Part shown: positions 19,143 through 27,842 of the stretch, piece after piece | How the letters are laid out: each line of letters starts with the position of its first letter | Numbering within the stretch: position 1 is the stretch's first letter | Assembly (NCBI RefSeq): GCF_000717055.1 | Contig: NZ_JNXI01000015.1 | Coordinates: 1-64,000, forward strand | Reading direction: 5' to 3' | Length of the DNA: 64,000 nucleotides | Source of the DNA: Streptomyces iakyrus | GTDB taxonomy: Bacteria; Actinomycetota; Actinomycetes; Streptomycetales; Streptomycetaceae | Notes under the pieces: model-generated | Seen by the model: only the letters and a program-made list of their open reading frames with translations | Databases searched by the model: none | Told to the model about the DNA's origin: nothing | Translations under genes and position numbers: made by a program

Positions 19143-20084
19143 ATGGAACTTGCCTTCATTCCCAGCCCGTCGCGCGGGGTGCTGTACCTCGGCCCCATTC
19201 CGCTGCGCGGCTACGCGTTCTGCATCATCATCGGCGTCTTCGTCGCGGTCTGGCTCGGCAACAAGCGCTGGATCGCCCGGGGCGGGCGGGCCGGCACGGT
19301 GGCCGACATCGCTGTCTGGGCCGTGCCCTTCGGCCTCGTCGGCGGTCGCCTCTACCACGTGATCACGGACTACGAGCTGTACTTCAGCGAGGGCCGCGAC
19401 TGGGTGGACGCCTTCAAGATCTGGGAGGGCGGCCTCGGCATCTGGGGCGCGATCGCGCTGGGCGCCCTGGGCGCCTGGATCGGCTGCCGGCGCCGGGGCA
19501 TCCCGATGCCCGCCTACGCCGACGCCGTCGCGCCGGGCATCGCCCTCGCCCAGGCGATCGGCCGCTGGGGCAACTGGTTCAACCAGGAGCTGTACGGCAA
19601 GCCCACCGATCTGCCCTGGGCCCTGGAGATCACCTCCTCTGCGGACGGGCGGGTGCCGGGCACCTACCACCCGACGTTCCTGTACGAGTCGCTGTGGTGC
19701 ATCGGCGTGGCGTTCCTGGTCATCTGGGCGGACCGCCGCTTCCGGCTCGGGCACGGCCGGGCGTTCGCGCTGTACGTCGCCGCGTACTGCTCGGGCCGGG
19801 CATGGATCGAGTACATGCGGGTCGACGACGCCCACCACGTCCTGGGCCTCCGGCTGAACGTGTGGACCGCGATCCTGGTCTTCCTGCTGGCGGTGACGTA
19901 CCTGGTGGTGTCGTCGAAGAAGCGGCCCGGTCGGGAGGACGTCGTGGAACCGGGCGCCGCGGCCTCCGCCGAGGACGCCGACGGCGATGAGAAGTCCGGG
20001 GACACCGGCAAGGACGACGAGATCGCGGACGAGTCCGGGAAGGACCCGGCGAAGAACGAGGCCGGGTCCGGGAAGAAGACCTGA
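19143..20084 (+). CDS. lgt: Prolipoprotein diacylglyceryl transferase
   Basis: 313-residue inner-membrane enzyme that moves diacylglycerol from phosphatidylglycerol to the lipobox cysteine of prolipoproteins. About seven transmembrane segments are expected. Recognisable motifs are GGRLYHVITDYELY, KIWEGGLGIWGA in place of the enterobacterial HGGL loop, the Lgt signature GRWGNWFNQELYG with its essential Arg, and CSGRAWIEYMRVDD. After the last helix comes an acidic, low-complexity cytoplasmic tail of about 50 residues (Asp/Glu/Lys/Gly rich), common in actinobacterial Lgt and not catalytic. Convergent with the CitE-like gene, sharing one terminator. Confidence 0.95.
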   Translation: MELAFIPSPSRGVLYLGPIPLRGYAFCIIIGVFVAVWLGNKRWIARGGRAGTVADIAVWAVPFGLVGGRLYHVITDYELYFSEGRDWVDAFKIWEGGLGIWGAIALGALGAWIGCRRRGIPMPAYADAVAPGIALAQAIGRWGNWFNQELYGKPTDLPWALEITSSADGRVPGTYHPTFLYESLWCIGVAFLVIWADRRFRLGHGRAFALYVAAYCSGRAWIEYMRVDDAHHVLGLRLNVWTAILVFLLAVTYLVVSSKKRPGREDVVEPGAAASAEDADGDEKSGDTGKDDEIADESGKDPAKNEAGSGKKT

Positions 20085-20100
20085 CCGCCCGCCCTCTGTG

Positions 20101-20146
20101 ACATGCCGAGAGCGCCCGGGAATCCTCCCGGGCGCTCTCGGCATGT
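20101..20146. terminator. Bidirectional terminator between lgt and the CitE-like gene
   Basis: A perfect 21-bp stem with ATCC loop; arms begin ACATGCCGAGAGCGCC and its complement. It lies 17 bases after lgt and touches the stop codon of the convergent gene. Confidence 0.9.
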
Positions 20147-20961
20147 CAGCGGCGGCGCGCCAGGGACAGGGTGCGTTGGGCGGCCGTCACCACCGCCGCG
20201 TCGACGAAGCGGCCGTCCGGCAGCGCCTGGGCGCCCGGCTCCGCGGCGGCCGCCTTGAGGACCGTCTCCGCCCGCTCGATGTCCGCCTCGGTGGGCAGGA
20301 AGGCGCGTTCGATCACCGGGAGCTGGCGGGGGTGGATCGCGGCGCGGCCGAGGAAGCCCAGGGCACGGCCGTGGGCGCAGGAGGCGGCCAGCCCGTCCAG
20401 GTCGCGGGTGTCCGGGTGGACGGACTGGGGCGGCGGGGGCAGGCCGGCGGCCCGGGCCGCCACGACCACCCGGGAGCGGGGCCAGTCGAGGCCCGTGTCG
20501 TCGCGCATGCCGAGATCGGCTTGTAGATCGGCCTCCCCGAGGGCGATACCGCGCAGGTTCGGATGGGCGGACGCGATGGCGTAGGCCCGCTCCACGGCGA
20601 GGGCCGTCTCCAGCAGGGCGTACAGGTCGGCCCGGGCGGCTCGGCGTGCCACGTGGGTGATCTCGGCGGGTGAGGTGATCTTGGCGAGACGGAGTCCGGA
20701 GAGCCCGGGGGCCGGGGCCAGGGCCGAGATGTCCTGCTCTCCCCAGGGGCTGTCCAGGGCGTTGACGCGCACGTGGACCGGGACGGCCGGCGGACCGGCG
20801 AGCAGGTCGGCGGTGGCCCTGCGGGCGTAGGCCTTGCGGTCGGGGGCGACCGCGTCCTCCAGGTCGATCACGACCACGTCGGCGCCGGAGGTGAGGGCCT
20901 TCGCCACCACGTGGGGGCGGTCGCCGGGGGCGTAGAGCCAGGTGAGCGGGAGGGCCGTCAC
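20146..20961 (-). CDS. HpcH/HpaI-CitE family CoA-ester lyase
   Basis: 271-residue TIM-barrel protein of the CitE family, which cleaves or forms C-C bonds in malyl-, citramalyl- or citryl-CoA. The N-terminal LTWLYAPGDRPHVVAKAL and DVVVIDLEDAVAPDRKAYAR are diagnostic; the magnesium ligands are the Glu of ALLETALAVERAY and the Asp in ALGEADLQADLG. It lacks the CitD/CitF partners of citrate lyase, so it is a stand-alone CitE-like lyase of unknown acyl-CoA. GTG start overlaps the CoA-transferase stop (GTGA). An activate-then-cleave pair with that transferase is inferred. Last gene of the six-gene operon. Confidence 0.88.
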   Translation of the reverse strand: MTALPLTWLYAPGDRPHVVAKALTSGADVVVIDLEDAVAPDRKAYARRATADLLAGPPAVPVHVRVNALDSPWGEQDISALAPAPGLSGLRLAKITSPAEITHVARRAARADLYALLETALAVERAYAIASAHPNLRGIALGEADLQADLGMRDDTGLDWPRSRVVVAARAAGLPPPPQSVHPDTRDLDGLAASCAHGRALGFLGRAAIHPRQLPVIERAFLPTEADIERAETVLKAAAAEPGAQALPDGRFVDAAVVTAAQRTLSLARRR

Positions 20962-22157
20962 AGGGCGCCCTCCGCGCGCAGCGCCGTGACGTCGTCCGGG
21001 GTGAGGCCCAGCTCGGTCAGGACCTCGTCGGTGTCGGCGCCGTGCGGGCGGCCGGCCCAGCGGATCGCGCCGGGCGTGGCGGAGAGCCGGAAGAGGACGT
21101 TCTGCATGCGCAGCGGGCCGAGTTCGGGGTCGTCGACGGTGGTGATGGTGTCCAGGGCCTGGTACTGCGGGTCCGCCATCACGTCCCGGACGTCCTGGAC
21201 CGGGGCCACCGCCGCCTCGGCCTTCTCGAAGGCGGCCAGCACATCCGTGCGGGTGCGCGCGGCGATCCAGCCGCCGACCGCCTTGTCCAGGACGTCGGCG
21301 TGCCGGGCGCGGTCGGCGCCCGAGGCGAACCAGGGCTCGTCGATCAGCTCCGGGCGGCCGACCAGGCGCATCACGCGTTCCGCGACCGACTGCGCCGAGG
21401 TGGAGACGGCGACCCAGGTGCCGTCCGCGGTGCGGTAGACACCGCGCGGGGCGTTGTTGGGGGAGCGGTTGCCGGTGCGGGGCTGGACGTGCCCGAGCTG
21501 GTCGAACCAGAGGGGCTGGGGGCCGAGGGCCGCCAGGATCGGCTCGATCAGGGCCATGTCGACGACCTGGCCCTCGCCGGTGCGCTCGCGGGCGGCGAGC
21601 GCCGTCATCACCGCATACGCCGTCGTCAGGCCCGCGATGGAGTCGGCCAGGCCGAACGGCGGGAGGGTCGGGGGCGCGCCCGGTTCGCCGGTGATCGCGG
21701 CGAAGCCGCTCATCGCCTCGGCGAGGGTGCCGAAGCCGGGGCGGTGGGCGTAGGGGCCGAACTGGCCGAAGCCGGTGACGCGCGCCAGGACCAGGCGCGG
21801 GTTGACGGCCGACAGCTCCGGCCAGCCCAGGTCCCACTTCTCCAGGGTGCCGGGGCGGAAGTTCTCGATGACCACGTCGGCGGTCTCGGCCAGCCGCAGG
21901 AGGGTGGCCCGGCCGCCGGGCTTCGACAGGTCGAGGGTCATGGTGCGCTTGTTGCGGCCCAGCATCTTCCACCACAGGCCCACGCCGTCCTTCGAGGGAC
22001 CGTGGCCGCGGGAAGGGTCCGGCTTCGTCGGGTGCTCGATCTTGACGACCTCGGCGCCGAAGTCGCCGAGCAGGGTGGCGGCCATCGGGCCGGCGAAGAG
22101 GGTGGCGAGGTCGAGGACGCGCAGGCCGGTGAGGGGTGCTGTCGTGGGCGCGGTCAT
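20958..22157 (-). CDS. CaiB/BaiF-type class III CoA-transferase
   Basis: 399-residue transferase that moves CoA between carboxylic acids, usually from succinyl-CoA or another donor. The N-terminal GLRVLDLATLFAGPMAATLLG, GAEVVKIEHP, and GRNKRTMTLDLSKPGGR match the family; the Asp of GEGQVVDMALIEP corresponds to the catalytic aspartate. FGQFGPYAHRPGFGTLAEAMSG is typical. The substrate is not deducible. ATG 22157 overlaps the upstream gene's stop and GTGA couples it to the CitE-like gene, so a two-step acid activation and cleavage route is likely. Confidence 0.9.
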   Translation of the reverse strand: MTAPTTAPLTGLRVLDLATLFAGPMAATLLGDFGAEVVKIEHPTKPDPSRGHGPSKDGVGLWWKMLGRNKRTMTLDLSKPGGRATLLRLAETADVVIENFRPGTLEKWDLGWPELSAVNPRLVLARVTGFGQFGPYAHRPGFGTLAEAMSGFAAITGEPGAPPTLPPFGLADSIAGLTTAYAVMTALAARERTGEGQVVDMALIEPILAALGPQPLWFDQLGHVQPRTGNRSPNNAPRGVYRTADGTWVAVSTSAQSVAERVMRLVGRPELIDEPWFASGADRARHADVLDKAVGGWIAARTRTDVLAAFEKAEAAVAPVQDVRDVMADPQYQALDTITTVDDPELGPLRMQNVLFRLSATPGAIRWAGRPHGADTDEVLTELGLTPDDVTALRAEGAL

Positions 22158-23518
22158 GGGCGGAGGGTCTCCCGGTGCGTGAGGTGGGCGAGGGTGTCGA
22201 AGCCGATGCCGTTGAAGTCGCCGACGGACGTCGACAGCCGGTTCTTCAGGGGCGCCGTCCAGCGGTCGGGGAGTGCCGCGGGGTGTCCGGCCAGCAGCCC
22301 GGCGACACCGCCGGCCGTCGCGCCGCCTGAGTCGGTGTCCCAGCCGCCGCTCACGGCACGGCAGATCGAGCCGGTGAAGTCGCCGTCCGCGTGGGTGAGG
22401 GCGGCGGCGACGAGGGCGGTGTTGGGGACGGCGTGCACCCAGTGGTGCGTGCCGGCGTAGGTGGCGTGGAGTGCGTCGACGACCGTGTCGAAGTCCGGCT
22501 CTTCGTTCGCGAGTTGAACGGCGTGGCGGACGGCGCGGGCCAGGCGGGAGCGTGGGGGGACGACGGTGAGGCCGGTGCGCAGGCAGGCGTGGACGTCGTG
22601 GTCGCCGGTCGCCGCCGTGGCGATGACGGCCGCCGTGAACATCGCCGCGTAGACGCCGTTGGCGGTGTGCGTGAGGGTCGCGTCCCGGTAGGCCTGCTCG
22701 GCTGCCGCGGCCGGCCGGCCCGGGTTGGTCCAGCCGTGGACGTCGGCGCGGGTCAGGGCGCCGATCCACTCGCGGAACGGGTTGCGGTGGCGGGCGGTGT
22801 GCGGGGGTTCCAGGCCCTTGAGCAGGTTGCGGTAGGCGACGCGCTCGGCGGTGAACGTGCGGCCGGCGGGGAGTTCGTCGAGCCAGGTGCGGGCCACGTC
22901 CGTGGTGGTGAAGTTCCTGCCGTGACGCTGGAGGAGGACGAGGTTGAGGAGGGGGTAGTTGAGGTCGTCGTCCTCGGGCATGCCGTCGATGTTCTCGGCG
23001 AGGGAGGTGGCTGCCGAGCGGCGGTTCCAGGGGTGCTCCGCGAGGAGTTCCGCCGGGACGCCCCGGGCGGTGAAGTAGGTGGTGAGGGGCCAGTTGCCGG
23101 TGGCCCGGGCGAGTCTGCGGATGGCGTCGAGGGGGAGCTTCTCGACCGGTTTGCCGAGAAGGCAGCCGGTGGCGCGGCCGAGCCAGGCGGCTTCGAGGCG
23201 GTGCGGGGTGGTGCCGGCCGGGGCGTTCAGGGGCTCCGGCCAGTCGGGGCAGGCGGCTCTGATCCGGTCCAGGTCCGTCGGTTCGTCGTCCGCCAGCGTG
23301 CTCGGCAGGTCGGCCAGTTCGTCCAGGAGGTCTTCCGCCAGCCGGCGCAGGTAGCGGGACACCGGGGTGGGGGACGCGCCCGCGGTGGCCGGGGCCTCGG
23401 GGCCGCCCGCCGCGCGCCAGCGGGCTGCGACGGCCTTCGGTTCGCGGCCGTCCTGGGCCGCCTGGCGCAGTTCGTGGCCGATCAGGTCCTCCGGCTGGAC
23501 CCAGGTCAGTCGGAGCAT
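22154..23518 (-). CDS. ADP-ribosylglycohydrolase-family protein, divergent paralogue
   Basis: 454-residue protein, the longest of four ARH/DraG-like paralogues here. The first about 120 residues are an extra helical domain (VSRYLRRLAEDLLDELAD). The ARH fold begins at about residue 108 with AAWLGRATGCLLGKPVEKL. The two binuclear metal motifs are recognisable but altered: GMPEDDDLNYPLLN in the first half and GGWDTDSGGATAGGVAG near the end. Family enzymes remove ADP-ribose from proteins or small molecules. Target unknown. ATG 23518 overlaps the upstream paralogue by 13 bases. Confidence 0.82.
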   Translation of the reverse strand: MLRLTWVQPEDLIGHELRQAAQDGREPKAVAARWRAAGGPEAPATAGASPTPVSRYLRRLAEDLLDELADLPSTLADDEPTDLDRIRAACPDWPEPLNAPAGTTPHRLEAAWLGRATGCLLGKPVEKLPLDAIRRLARATGNWPLTTYFTARGVPAELLAEHPWNRRSAATSLAENIDGMPEDDDLNYPLLNLVLLQRHGRNFTTTDVARTWLDELPAGRTFTAERVAYRNLLKGLEPPHTARHRNPFREWIGALTRADVHGWTNPGRPAAAAEQAYRDATLTHTANGVYAAMFTAAVIATAATGDHDVHACLRTGLTVVPPRSRLARAVRHAVQLANEEPDFDTVVDALHATYAGTHHWVHAVPNTALVAAALTHADGDFTGSICRAVSGGWDTDSGGATAGGVAGLLAGHPAALPDRWTAPLKNRLSTSVGDFNGIGFDTLAHLTHRETLRP

Positions 23519-24675
23519 TCCAGACCTCCGAGGGAGACGAAGGCCTGCTCGCGGGCGCGTCGGCGGGCGACGTCCCGGGCGAAGATCTCGCGGGCCACGG
23601 CGGTGAGCGCGGTCGCCGGTTCCCAGAGGTCCAGGCGGCTGGCCTCCGCGACCGTCTTGGCCCAGTCCTCCGGGACCGGTGAGCCCAGGGCACCCGCCAG
23701 GGCGCCGGCCATGGTGGCGATGGAGTCGCAGTCGCGGCCGTAGTTCACCGCGCCGAGAACCGCGTGCCGGTAGTCGCCCCCTGCCACAAGCACCATGCCC
23801 AGCGCGACGGGCAGTTCCTCGATCGCGTGCAGGCGGGAGGGGCGGCGGGCGCCGAGCGAAGGGGCGCGGTAGTCGGGGCCCACCGTGTCGTAGGGAGCGA
23901 CCGCCTCGCGCAGCGGGCGCAGGGCCGACTCGAAGTCCGTGTGGCGGGAGGCCTCCTCGCAGACCCGCTCGATCGCGGCCCGGGTGCCGTCCTTCGCGAG
24001 GGAGAGGCACGCCGAGACGACCGAGTCGGGGGTCGCGCCCGGCGTGCACGCGGCCGCAACCGCCGCCGCCAGGACGCCCGCCGCCTCACGGCCGTACGAC
24101 GACTGGTGCGCGCCCGCGATGTCGAGGGCCTCGGCGTACGCCGCCCGCGGGTCCGCCGCGTTGACCAGGCCGACCGGGGCCATGTACATCGCCGCCCCGC
24201 AGTTGACGATGTTGCCGGTGCCGGCCTCGCGCGGGTCGGCGTGGCCGTAGTGGACCCTCGTCACCAGCCACTTCTCCGCCAGGAAGACCCGCTGGAGGGG
24301 GAGGGCCTCGGTCTCCAGTTCCGGGATCCAGCGCGGCTCGGTCATCAGGTCGGGGACGAGGTGGTCGGCGATCGCGTAGGCGTCGAGGTGGTCGCGGACC
24401 CGGGTGTAGACGCGGACCAGGGCGTGGGTCATCAAGGTGTCGTCGGTGACGTGGCCGTCGCCCTTGTGGTACGGGGCGAGCGGGCGGGCCGTGCGCCAGT
24501 CGTCGCCGTGCCAGGGGCCGACGATGCCGTGGACGCGGCCGCCGTGGCGCTGAAGGATCTGCTCGGGCGAGTAGCCCTCGACGGGGCCGCCGAGGGCGTC
24601 GCCGACGGCGGCCCCGACCAGGGCGCCGCTGATCCGCTCATCCAGCAGGATGTTTTGGTGTGGTTTGGGCTGCAT
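23506..24675 (-). CDS. ADP-ribosylglycohydrolase-family protein
   Basis: 389-residue ARH/DraG-like protein with well-preserved metal sites. The N-terminal motif is ISGALVGAAVGDALGGPVEG, the first magnesium cluster DGHVTDDTLMTHALV, and the second VNYGRDCDSIATMAGALAG. Extra segments such as RVHGIVGPWHGDDW lie between. It is expected to hydrolyse an ADP-ribosyl linkage in the cytoplasm; the substrate is unknown. The ATG at 24675 is 7 bases after the stop of the upstream paralogue and its 3' end overlaps the next one, so all are co-translated. Compared with its neighbours it looks the most canonical in length and motifs along with the gene at 25888. Confidence 0.88.
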   Translation of the reverse strand: MQPKPHQNILLDERISGALVGAAVGDALGGPVEGYSPEQILQRHGGRVHGIVGPWHGDDWRTARPLAPYHKGDGHVTDDTLMTHALVRVYTRVRDHLDAYAIADHLVPDLMTEPRWIPELETEALPLQRVFLAEKWLVTRVHYGHADPREAGTGNIVNCGAAMYMAPVGLVNAADPRAAYAEALDIAGAHQSSYGREAAGVLAAAVAAACTPGATPDSVVSACLSLAKDGTRAAIERVCEEASRHTDFESALRPLREAVAPYDTVGPDYRAPSLGARRPSRLHAIEELPVALGMVLVAGGDYRHAVLGAVNYGRDCDSIATMAGALAGALGSPVPEDWAKTVAEASRLDLWEPATALTAVAREIFARDVARRRAREQAFVSLGGLECSD

Positions 24676-24682
24676 GGCCGCA

Positions 24683-25891
24683 TCATCCACCCGGGCGGGC
24701 CGGTTGCACGGCTTCCAGGAGTCCGGCGAGTTCCACGAGGTCCGTGCCGGTGAGGCGGGGGAGGACGCAGCCGGAGAGGGTGCGGCAGGTCTCCCGCCAG
24801 GCGGCGGGGATCGACGCGCCGCCGCCCACGGCGCCGGTGAGGGCGCCCGCCAGGGCCGGGGCGGAGTCGGCGACACGGGACAGGCAGGCCGCAGCGGGGA
24901 CCGCCTCCGCGATGCGGCCGCGGGCCGCGGTGGCCAGGGCGAGGGCGACCGGGACCGTCTCGGCGGCGGCGATGCCGTAGCTGTAGACGTGGTCGACGAT
25001 CTGGTGCTCCAGGGGCGGGACGAGGGCGAAGGCGCTGTCCGCGTCGGCGGCGAGCCGCAGGGCGTGCCGGGCGTTGCGGCCGATCTCCGTGCCCTGGGGG
25101 AGTTCGGCGAGCGCGGCGGTGACACAGGCGTCGATGTGCGCGCCGGCCAGGGCGAGGGCGAGCGCCGCCGCCATCGCGCGGGCGCCGTGCACGCCGTCGT
25201 CGTCCTGGGTGTAGCGGGCGTCGAACTCGGCGAGGTCGGCGGCGCTGCCGGGGTCTCCGGGGTGGGCCACGGCCAGGACGCAGGCGCGTACGCAGGCGGC
25301 GTCGTCGAAGTAGTGCGGGTTGTCGTGACCGGTGGCGGGCGGGCGCAGGCCGGTGGCGAGGTTGCCGAGGCCGGCGCGGACGGAGATGCGGGCGCGCAGG
25401 GGGAGGACGGCGGACTCGATCTCGGGGGCGCGGTCCGCGGCGGCGGCGACCTCGGCGGCGAGGGCGTTCCAGGTGAGGTCGATCGCGGCGCGGGTGCGGC
25501 GTTCGCGGCCGAGGTCGTCTCGGACGGTGTCGTCGCCCGCGCGCAGGAGGGCTTCCGCGGCGAAGGCCGCCCATTCGGCGTCGTCGGAGGGGCCGAGGCG
25601 GAGGGGCTCGGGGGGCTGGTTCAGGGCGATGGGAACGGGGAGGGTGGTCGTGGCGTTGTGTTCGGCGAAGGTGTCCAGTTCGCGGGTGAGGCGGCGGGTC
25701 CAGTCGGGCATGCGGGCGGCTCTGTGGCGGGCGGCGGGCCAGCCGGCGGCGTCGCCGGCGGCCAGTCCGAGCAGGAGGCCTTCGGTCTTTTTGTCTCCCG
25801 CCCGCGCACCGCCCGTAACTGTCACCCGAGGGGTCCTGGTCTCCCGTGGGGCGCGTTCACCGTCGGAGACTTCCGCTTCGTATGTCGTCAT
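24683..25891 (-). CDS. ADP-ribosylglycohydrolase-like protein with degenerate metal site
   Basis: 402-residue ARH-like paralogue. The beginning of the fold is recognisable as LLLGLAAGDAAGWPAARH and the first metal motif as GPSDDAEWAAFAAEALL, but the C-terminal motif, GRDADT in the sister protein, reads SRVADSAPALAGALTG: one of the two aspartates is replaced by Val. It may be catalytically weak, bind rather than hydrolyse ADP-ribose, or have a changed substrate. The first 35 residues are polar and unstructured. The ATG has a GGAGG site 8 bases away and overlaps the upstream stop (ATGA). Confidence 0.8.
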   Translation of the reverse strand: MTTYEAEVSDGERAPRETRTPRVTVTGGARAGDKKTEGLLLGLAAGDAAGWPAARHRAARMPDWTRRLTRELDTFAEHNATTTLPVPIALNQPPEPLRLGPSDDAEWAAFAAEALLRAGDDTVRDDLGRERRTRAAIDLTWNALAAEVAAAADRAPEIESAVLPLRARISVRAGLGNLATGLRPPATGHDNPHYFDDAACVRACVLAVAHPGDPGSAADLAEFDARYTQDDDGVHGARAMAAALALALAGAHIDACVTAALAELPQGTEIGRNARHALRLAADADSAFALVPPLEHQIVDHVYSYGIAAAETVPVALALATAARGRIAEAVPAAACLSRVADSAPALAGALTGAVGGGASIPAAWRETCRTLSGCVLPRLTGTDLVELAGLLEAVQPARPGG

Positions 25892-26895
25892 GGGAGGACC
25901 TCCGCCGGTGTCAGCAGGTCCGCCACGTCCAGGACGTGGTAGCCCGCCATCGCCGGGAGGCATCTGCCGTGGACGGGGCCGATGGGGGCCGTCCAGGCCT
26001 GCGGGATCGCCGACACTCCCCGGGTCGCACCCGCCAAGGCTCCCGCCACCGCCGCCGTCGTGTCCGCGTCGCGGCCCATGTTCACCGCCGTCAGGACGGA
26101 CTGCTCGAAGTCGCCGTCGGCCGCCGCGTACGCGCCGAAGGCGAGGGCGACCGCCTCGGGGGCCAGGTCGGTCCAGGGATAGCCGCCGATGACGACCGCG
26201 GAGCGCACCGCGCGTTCCCCGCGGTGCGCCACGACCACCGCGCGGCGCAGGCTGCGGGCCGTCCAGGAGTCGTCGGGCACGACCGCGAGGGCCGCGGCCA
26301 CGACCGCGGTCGGCGGGGCGCCCGCCATCGCCGCAGCGACACCCGCCGCCACCGCCTGGCCACCGTAGATGCCCTCGCCGTCGTGGCTCACCGAGCCGTC
26401 GATCGCGACCAGCCGGGCCGCCTCCGCCGGGCGGCCCGCCGCGAACACCCCGAAGGGGGCCGCGCGCATGGCCAGACCGTCGCTCCAGGCGTGCCGGTGC
26501 TGGGCGGAGATCGGGGCGGCCAGGCCGCGGCGCAGGTTCTCCAGGGTGCCGCGTTCGCTGAAGCCGGCGCCCCGGAAGGGGCCCTCGTCGCGGTCGGCGA
26601 TCCACTCGTGCCAGGCCGCCTCCACATGGGCCGGGGTCAGGGCGGAGCCGTGCCGGGCCAGCAGGAGGCCGGAGAAGATCGCGTACTCGGTGTCGTCGGT
26701 GCCCGCCGGCTTCTCGGCGACGTACCCGGTGATCCGGCCCCACCGCGCGCGGATCTCTGAGGGCTTCATGTTCTCGGCCGGTGCCCCGAGGGCGTCACCG
26801 ACGGCCAGGCCCAGCAGCGCGCCGCGGGCCCGTTCGCGAAGTCCGGCGGCGTCACCGGGCGCCGGCACGGAGGGGATGCAGGCGATCGATGCCAT
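25888..26895 (-). CDS. ADP-ribosylglycohydrolase-family protein, first of the operon
   Basis: 335-residue ARH/DraG-type protein of normal family length. The three hallmark segments are intact: GALLGLAVGDALGAPAEN, AGTDDTEYAIFSGLLLARHG and VNMGRDADTTAAVAGALAG, giving the Asp/Thr set that binds two magnesium ions. It should be an active ADP-ribosyl hydrolase. ATG 26895 opens the six-gene operon, which faces the metal-transporter gene across a 215-base divergent region. Tandem GCGCAG motifs and a small inverted repeat lie in that region and may control one or both directions. Confidence 0.88.
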   Translation of the reverse strand: MASIACIPSVPAPGDAAGLRERARGALLGLAVGDALGAPAENMKPSEIRARWGRITGYVAEKPAGTDDTEYAIFSGLLLARHGSALTPAHVEAAWHEWIADRDEGPFRGAGFSERGTLENLRRGLAAPISAQHRHAWSDGLAMRAAPFGVFAAGRPAEAARLVAIDGSVSHDGEGIYGGQAVAAGVAAAMAGAPPTAVVAAALAVVPDDSWTARSLRRAVVVAHRGERAVRSAVVIGGYPWTDLAPEAVALAFGAYAAADGDFEQSVLTAVNMGRDADTTAAVAGALAGATRGVSAIPQAWTAPIGPVHGRCLPAMAGYHVLDVADLLTPAEVLP

Positions 26896-26965
26896 ACGGC
26901 ATGTGTCCCACTCCGGTGGCGCCGCCGAGCCTCAGGAGCCCCAGCATCACCCGGTCGACATCTGC

Positions 26966-27017
26966 GCGCAGCGATGATCAAGTGAGCGCAGAACGGTAAA
27001 ACCGCAGGTTAGCGCAG
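26966..27017. promoter_or_regulatory. Three GCGCAG repeats in the divergent promoter region
   Basis: GCGCAG occurs at 26966, 26986 and 27012 (20 and 26 bases apart) upstream of the ARH operon. They may be regulator half-sites or chance in this GC-rich DNA. Confidence 0.25.
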
Positions 27018-27052
27018 CCTTTCCTTGCTGGCGGCGATGAAATTCGGGGCGT

Positions 27053-27072
27053 AGTTTTGGCGTTGTAAAACT
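27053..27072. promoter_or_regulatory. AGTTTT-N8-AAAACT inverted repeat upstream of the VIT1 gene
   Basis: Perfect 6-bp A/T-rich arms around 8 bases, 38 bases before the transporter ATG. In such a GC-rich genome this is a good operator candidate; the regulator is unknown. Confidence 0.4.
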
Positions 27073-27110
27073 CTGGAACGTGTCCAAAGAGCGGGGAGTG
27101 GGGATCTTCC

Positions 27111-27842
27111 ATGGCCATCATCGAGACCGAGGCGACGCTGCACGAGGCGCACCGGGACAACCACACGCACCGGGACGTGAACGGCGGCTGGCTGCGTCCC
27201 GCGGTGTTCGGTGCGATGGACGGCCTCGTCTCCAATCTCGCCCTGATGACCGGTGTCGCCGGCGGGGCGGCCGGCCAGCACACCGTCGTCCTCAGCGGGC
27301 TCGCGGGCCTGGCCGCCGGCGCCTTCTCCATGGCCGCCGGCGAGTACACCTCCGTCGCCTCGCAGCGCGAGCTCGTCGAGGCCGAGCTGGACGTGGAGCG
27401 GCGCCAGCTGCGCAAGCACCCCAAGGACGAGGAGGCCGAGCTCGCCGCCCTCTACGCGTCGCGGGGCGTCGAGCCGCGCCTGGCCCGCGAGGTGGCCCGG
27501 CAGCTGTCGAAGGATCCCGAGCAGGCGCTGGAGATCCACGCCCGCGAGGAACTGGGCATCGACCCCGGCGATCTGCCCTCGCCGACCGTGGCCGCGGTGT
27601 CGAGTTTCGGCTCCTTCGCGCTGGGCGCGCTGATACCCGTGCTGCCCTATCTGCTGGGGGCGAGCAGCATATGGCCCGCGGTGATGCTGGCGCTGCTGGG
27701 GCTCTTCCTGTGCGGAGCGGTGGTGGCCAGGGTGACGGCACGCACCTGGTGGTACAGCGGACTGCGGCAGCTGTTCCTGGGAGGCGCGGCGGCCGGTGTG
27801 ACGTACGCCCTGGGCACCTTGTTCGGAACGGCCGTAGGATAG
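27111..27842 (+). CDS. VIT1/CCC1-family metal transporter
   Basis: 243-residue membrane protein of the vacuolar iron transporter family, which moves Fe2+ or Mn2+ out of the cytoplasm. Transmembrane segments are seen at about residues 30-50 (AVFGAMDGLVSNLALMTG), 60-80, 160-180, 185-205 and 215-240. Between the second and third lies the cytoplasmic metal-binding helical domain, rich in Glu (QRELVEAELDVERRQL and HPKDEEAELAALYASRG). GEYTSVASQRE is the family signature. The ATG follows GGGGAT by 6 bases. It probably protects against iron or manganese excess, though the specificity cannot be told. Confidence 0.9.
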   Translation: MAIIETEATLHEAHRDNHTHRDVNGGWLRPAVFGAMDGLVSNLALMTGVAGGAAGQHTVVLSGLAGLAAGAFSMAAGEYTSVASQRELVEAELDVERRQLRKHPKDEEAELAALYASRGVEPRLAREVARQLSKDPEQALEIHAREELGIDPGDLPSPTVAAVSSFGSFALGALIPVLPYLLGASSIWPAVMLALLGLFLCGAVVARVTARTWWYSGLRQLFLGGAAAGVTYALGTLFGTAVG

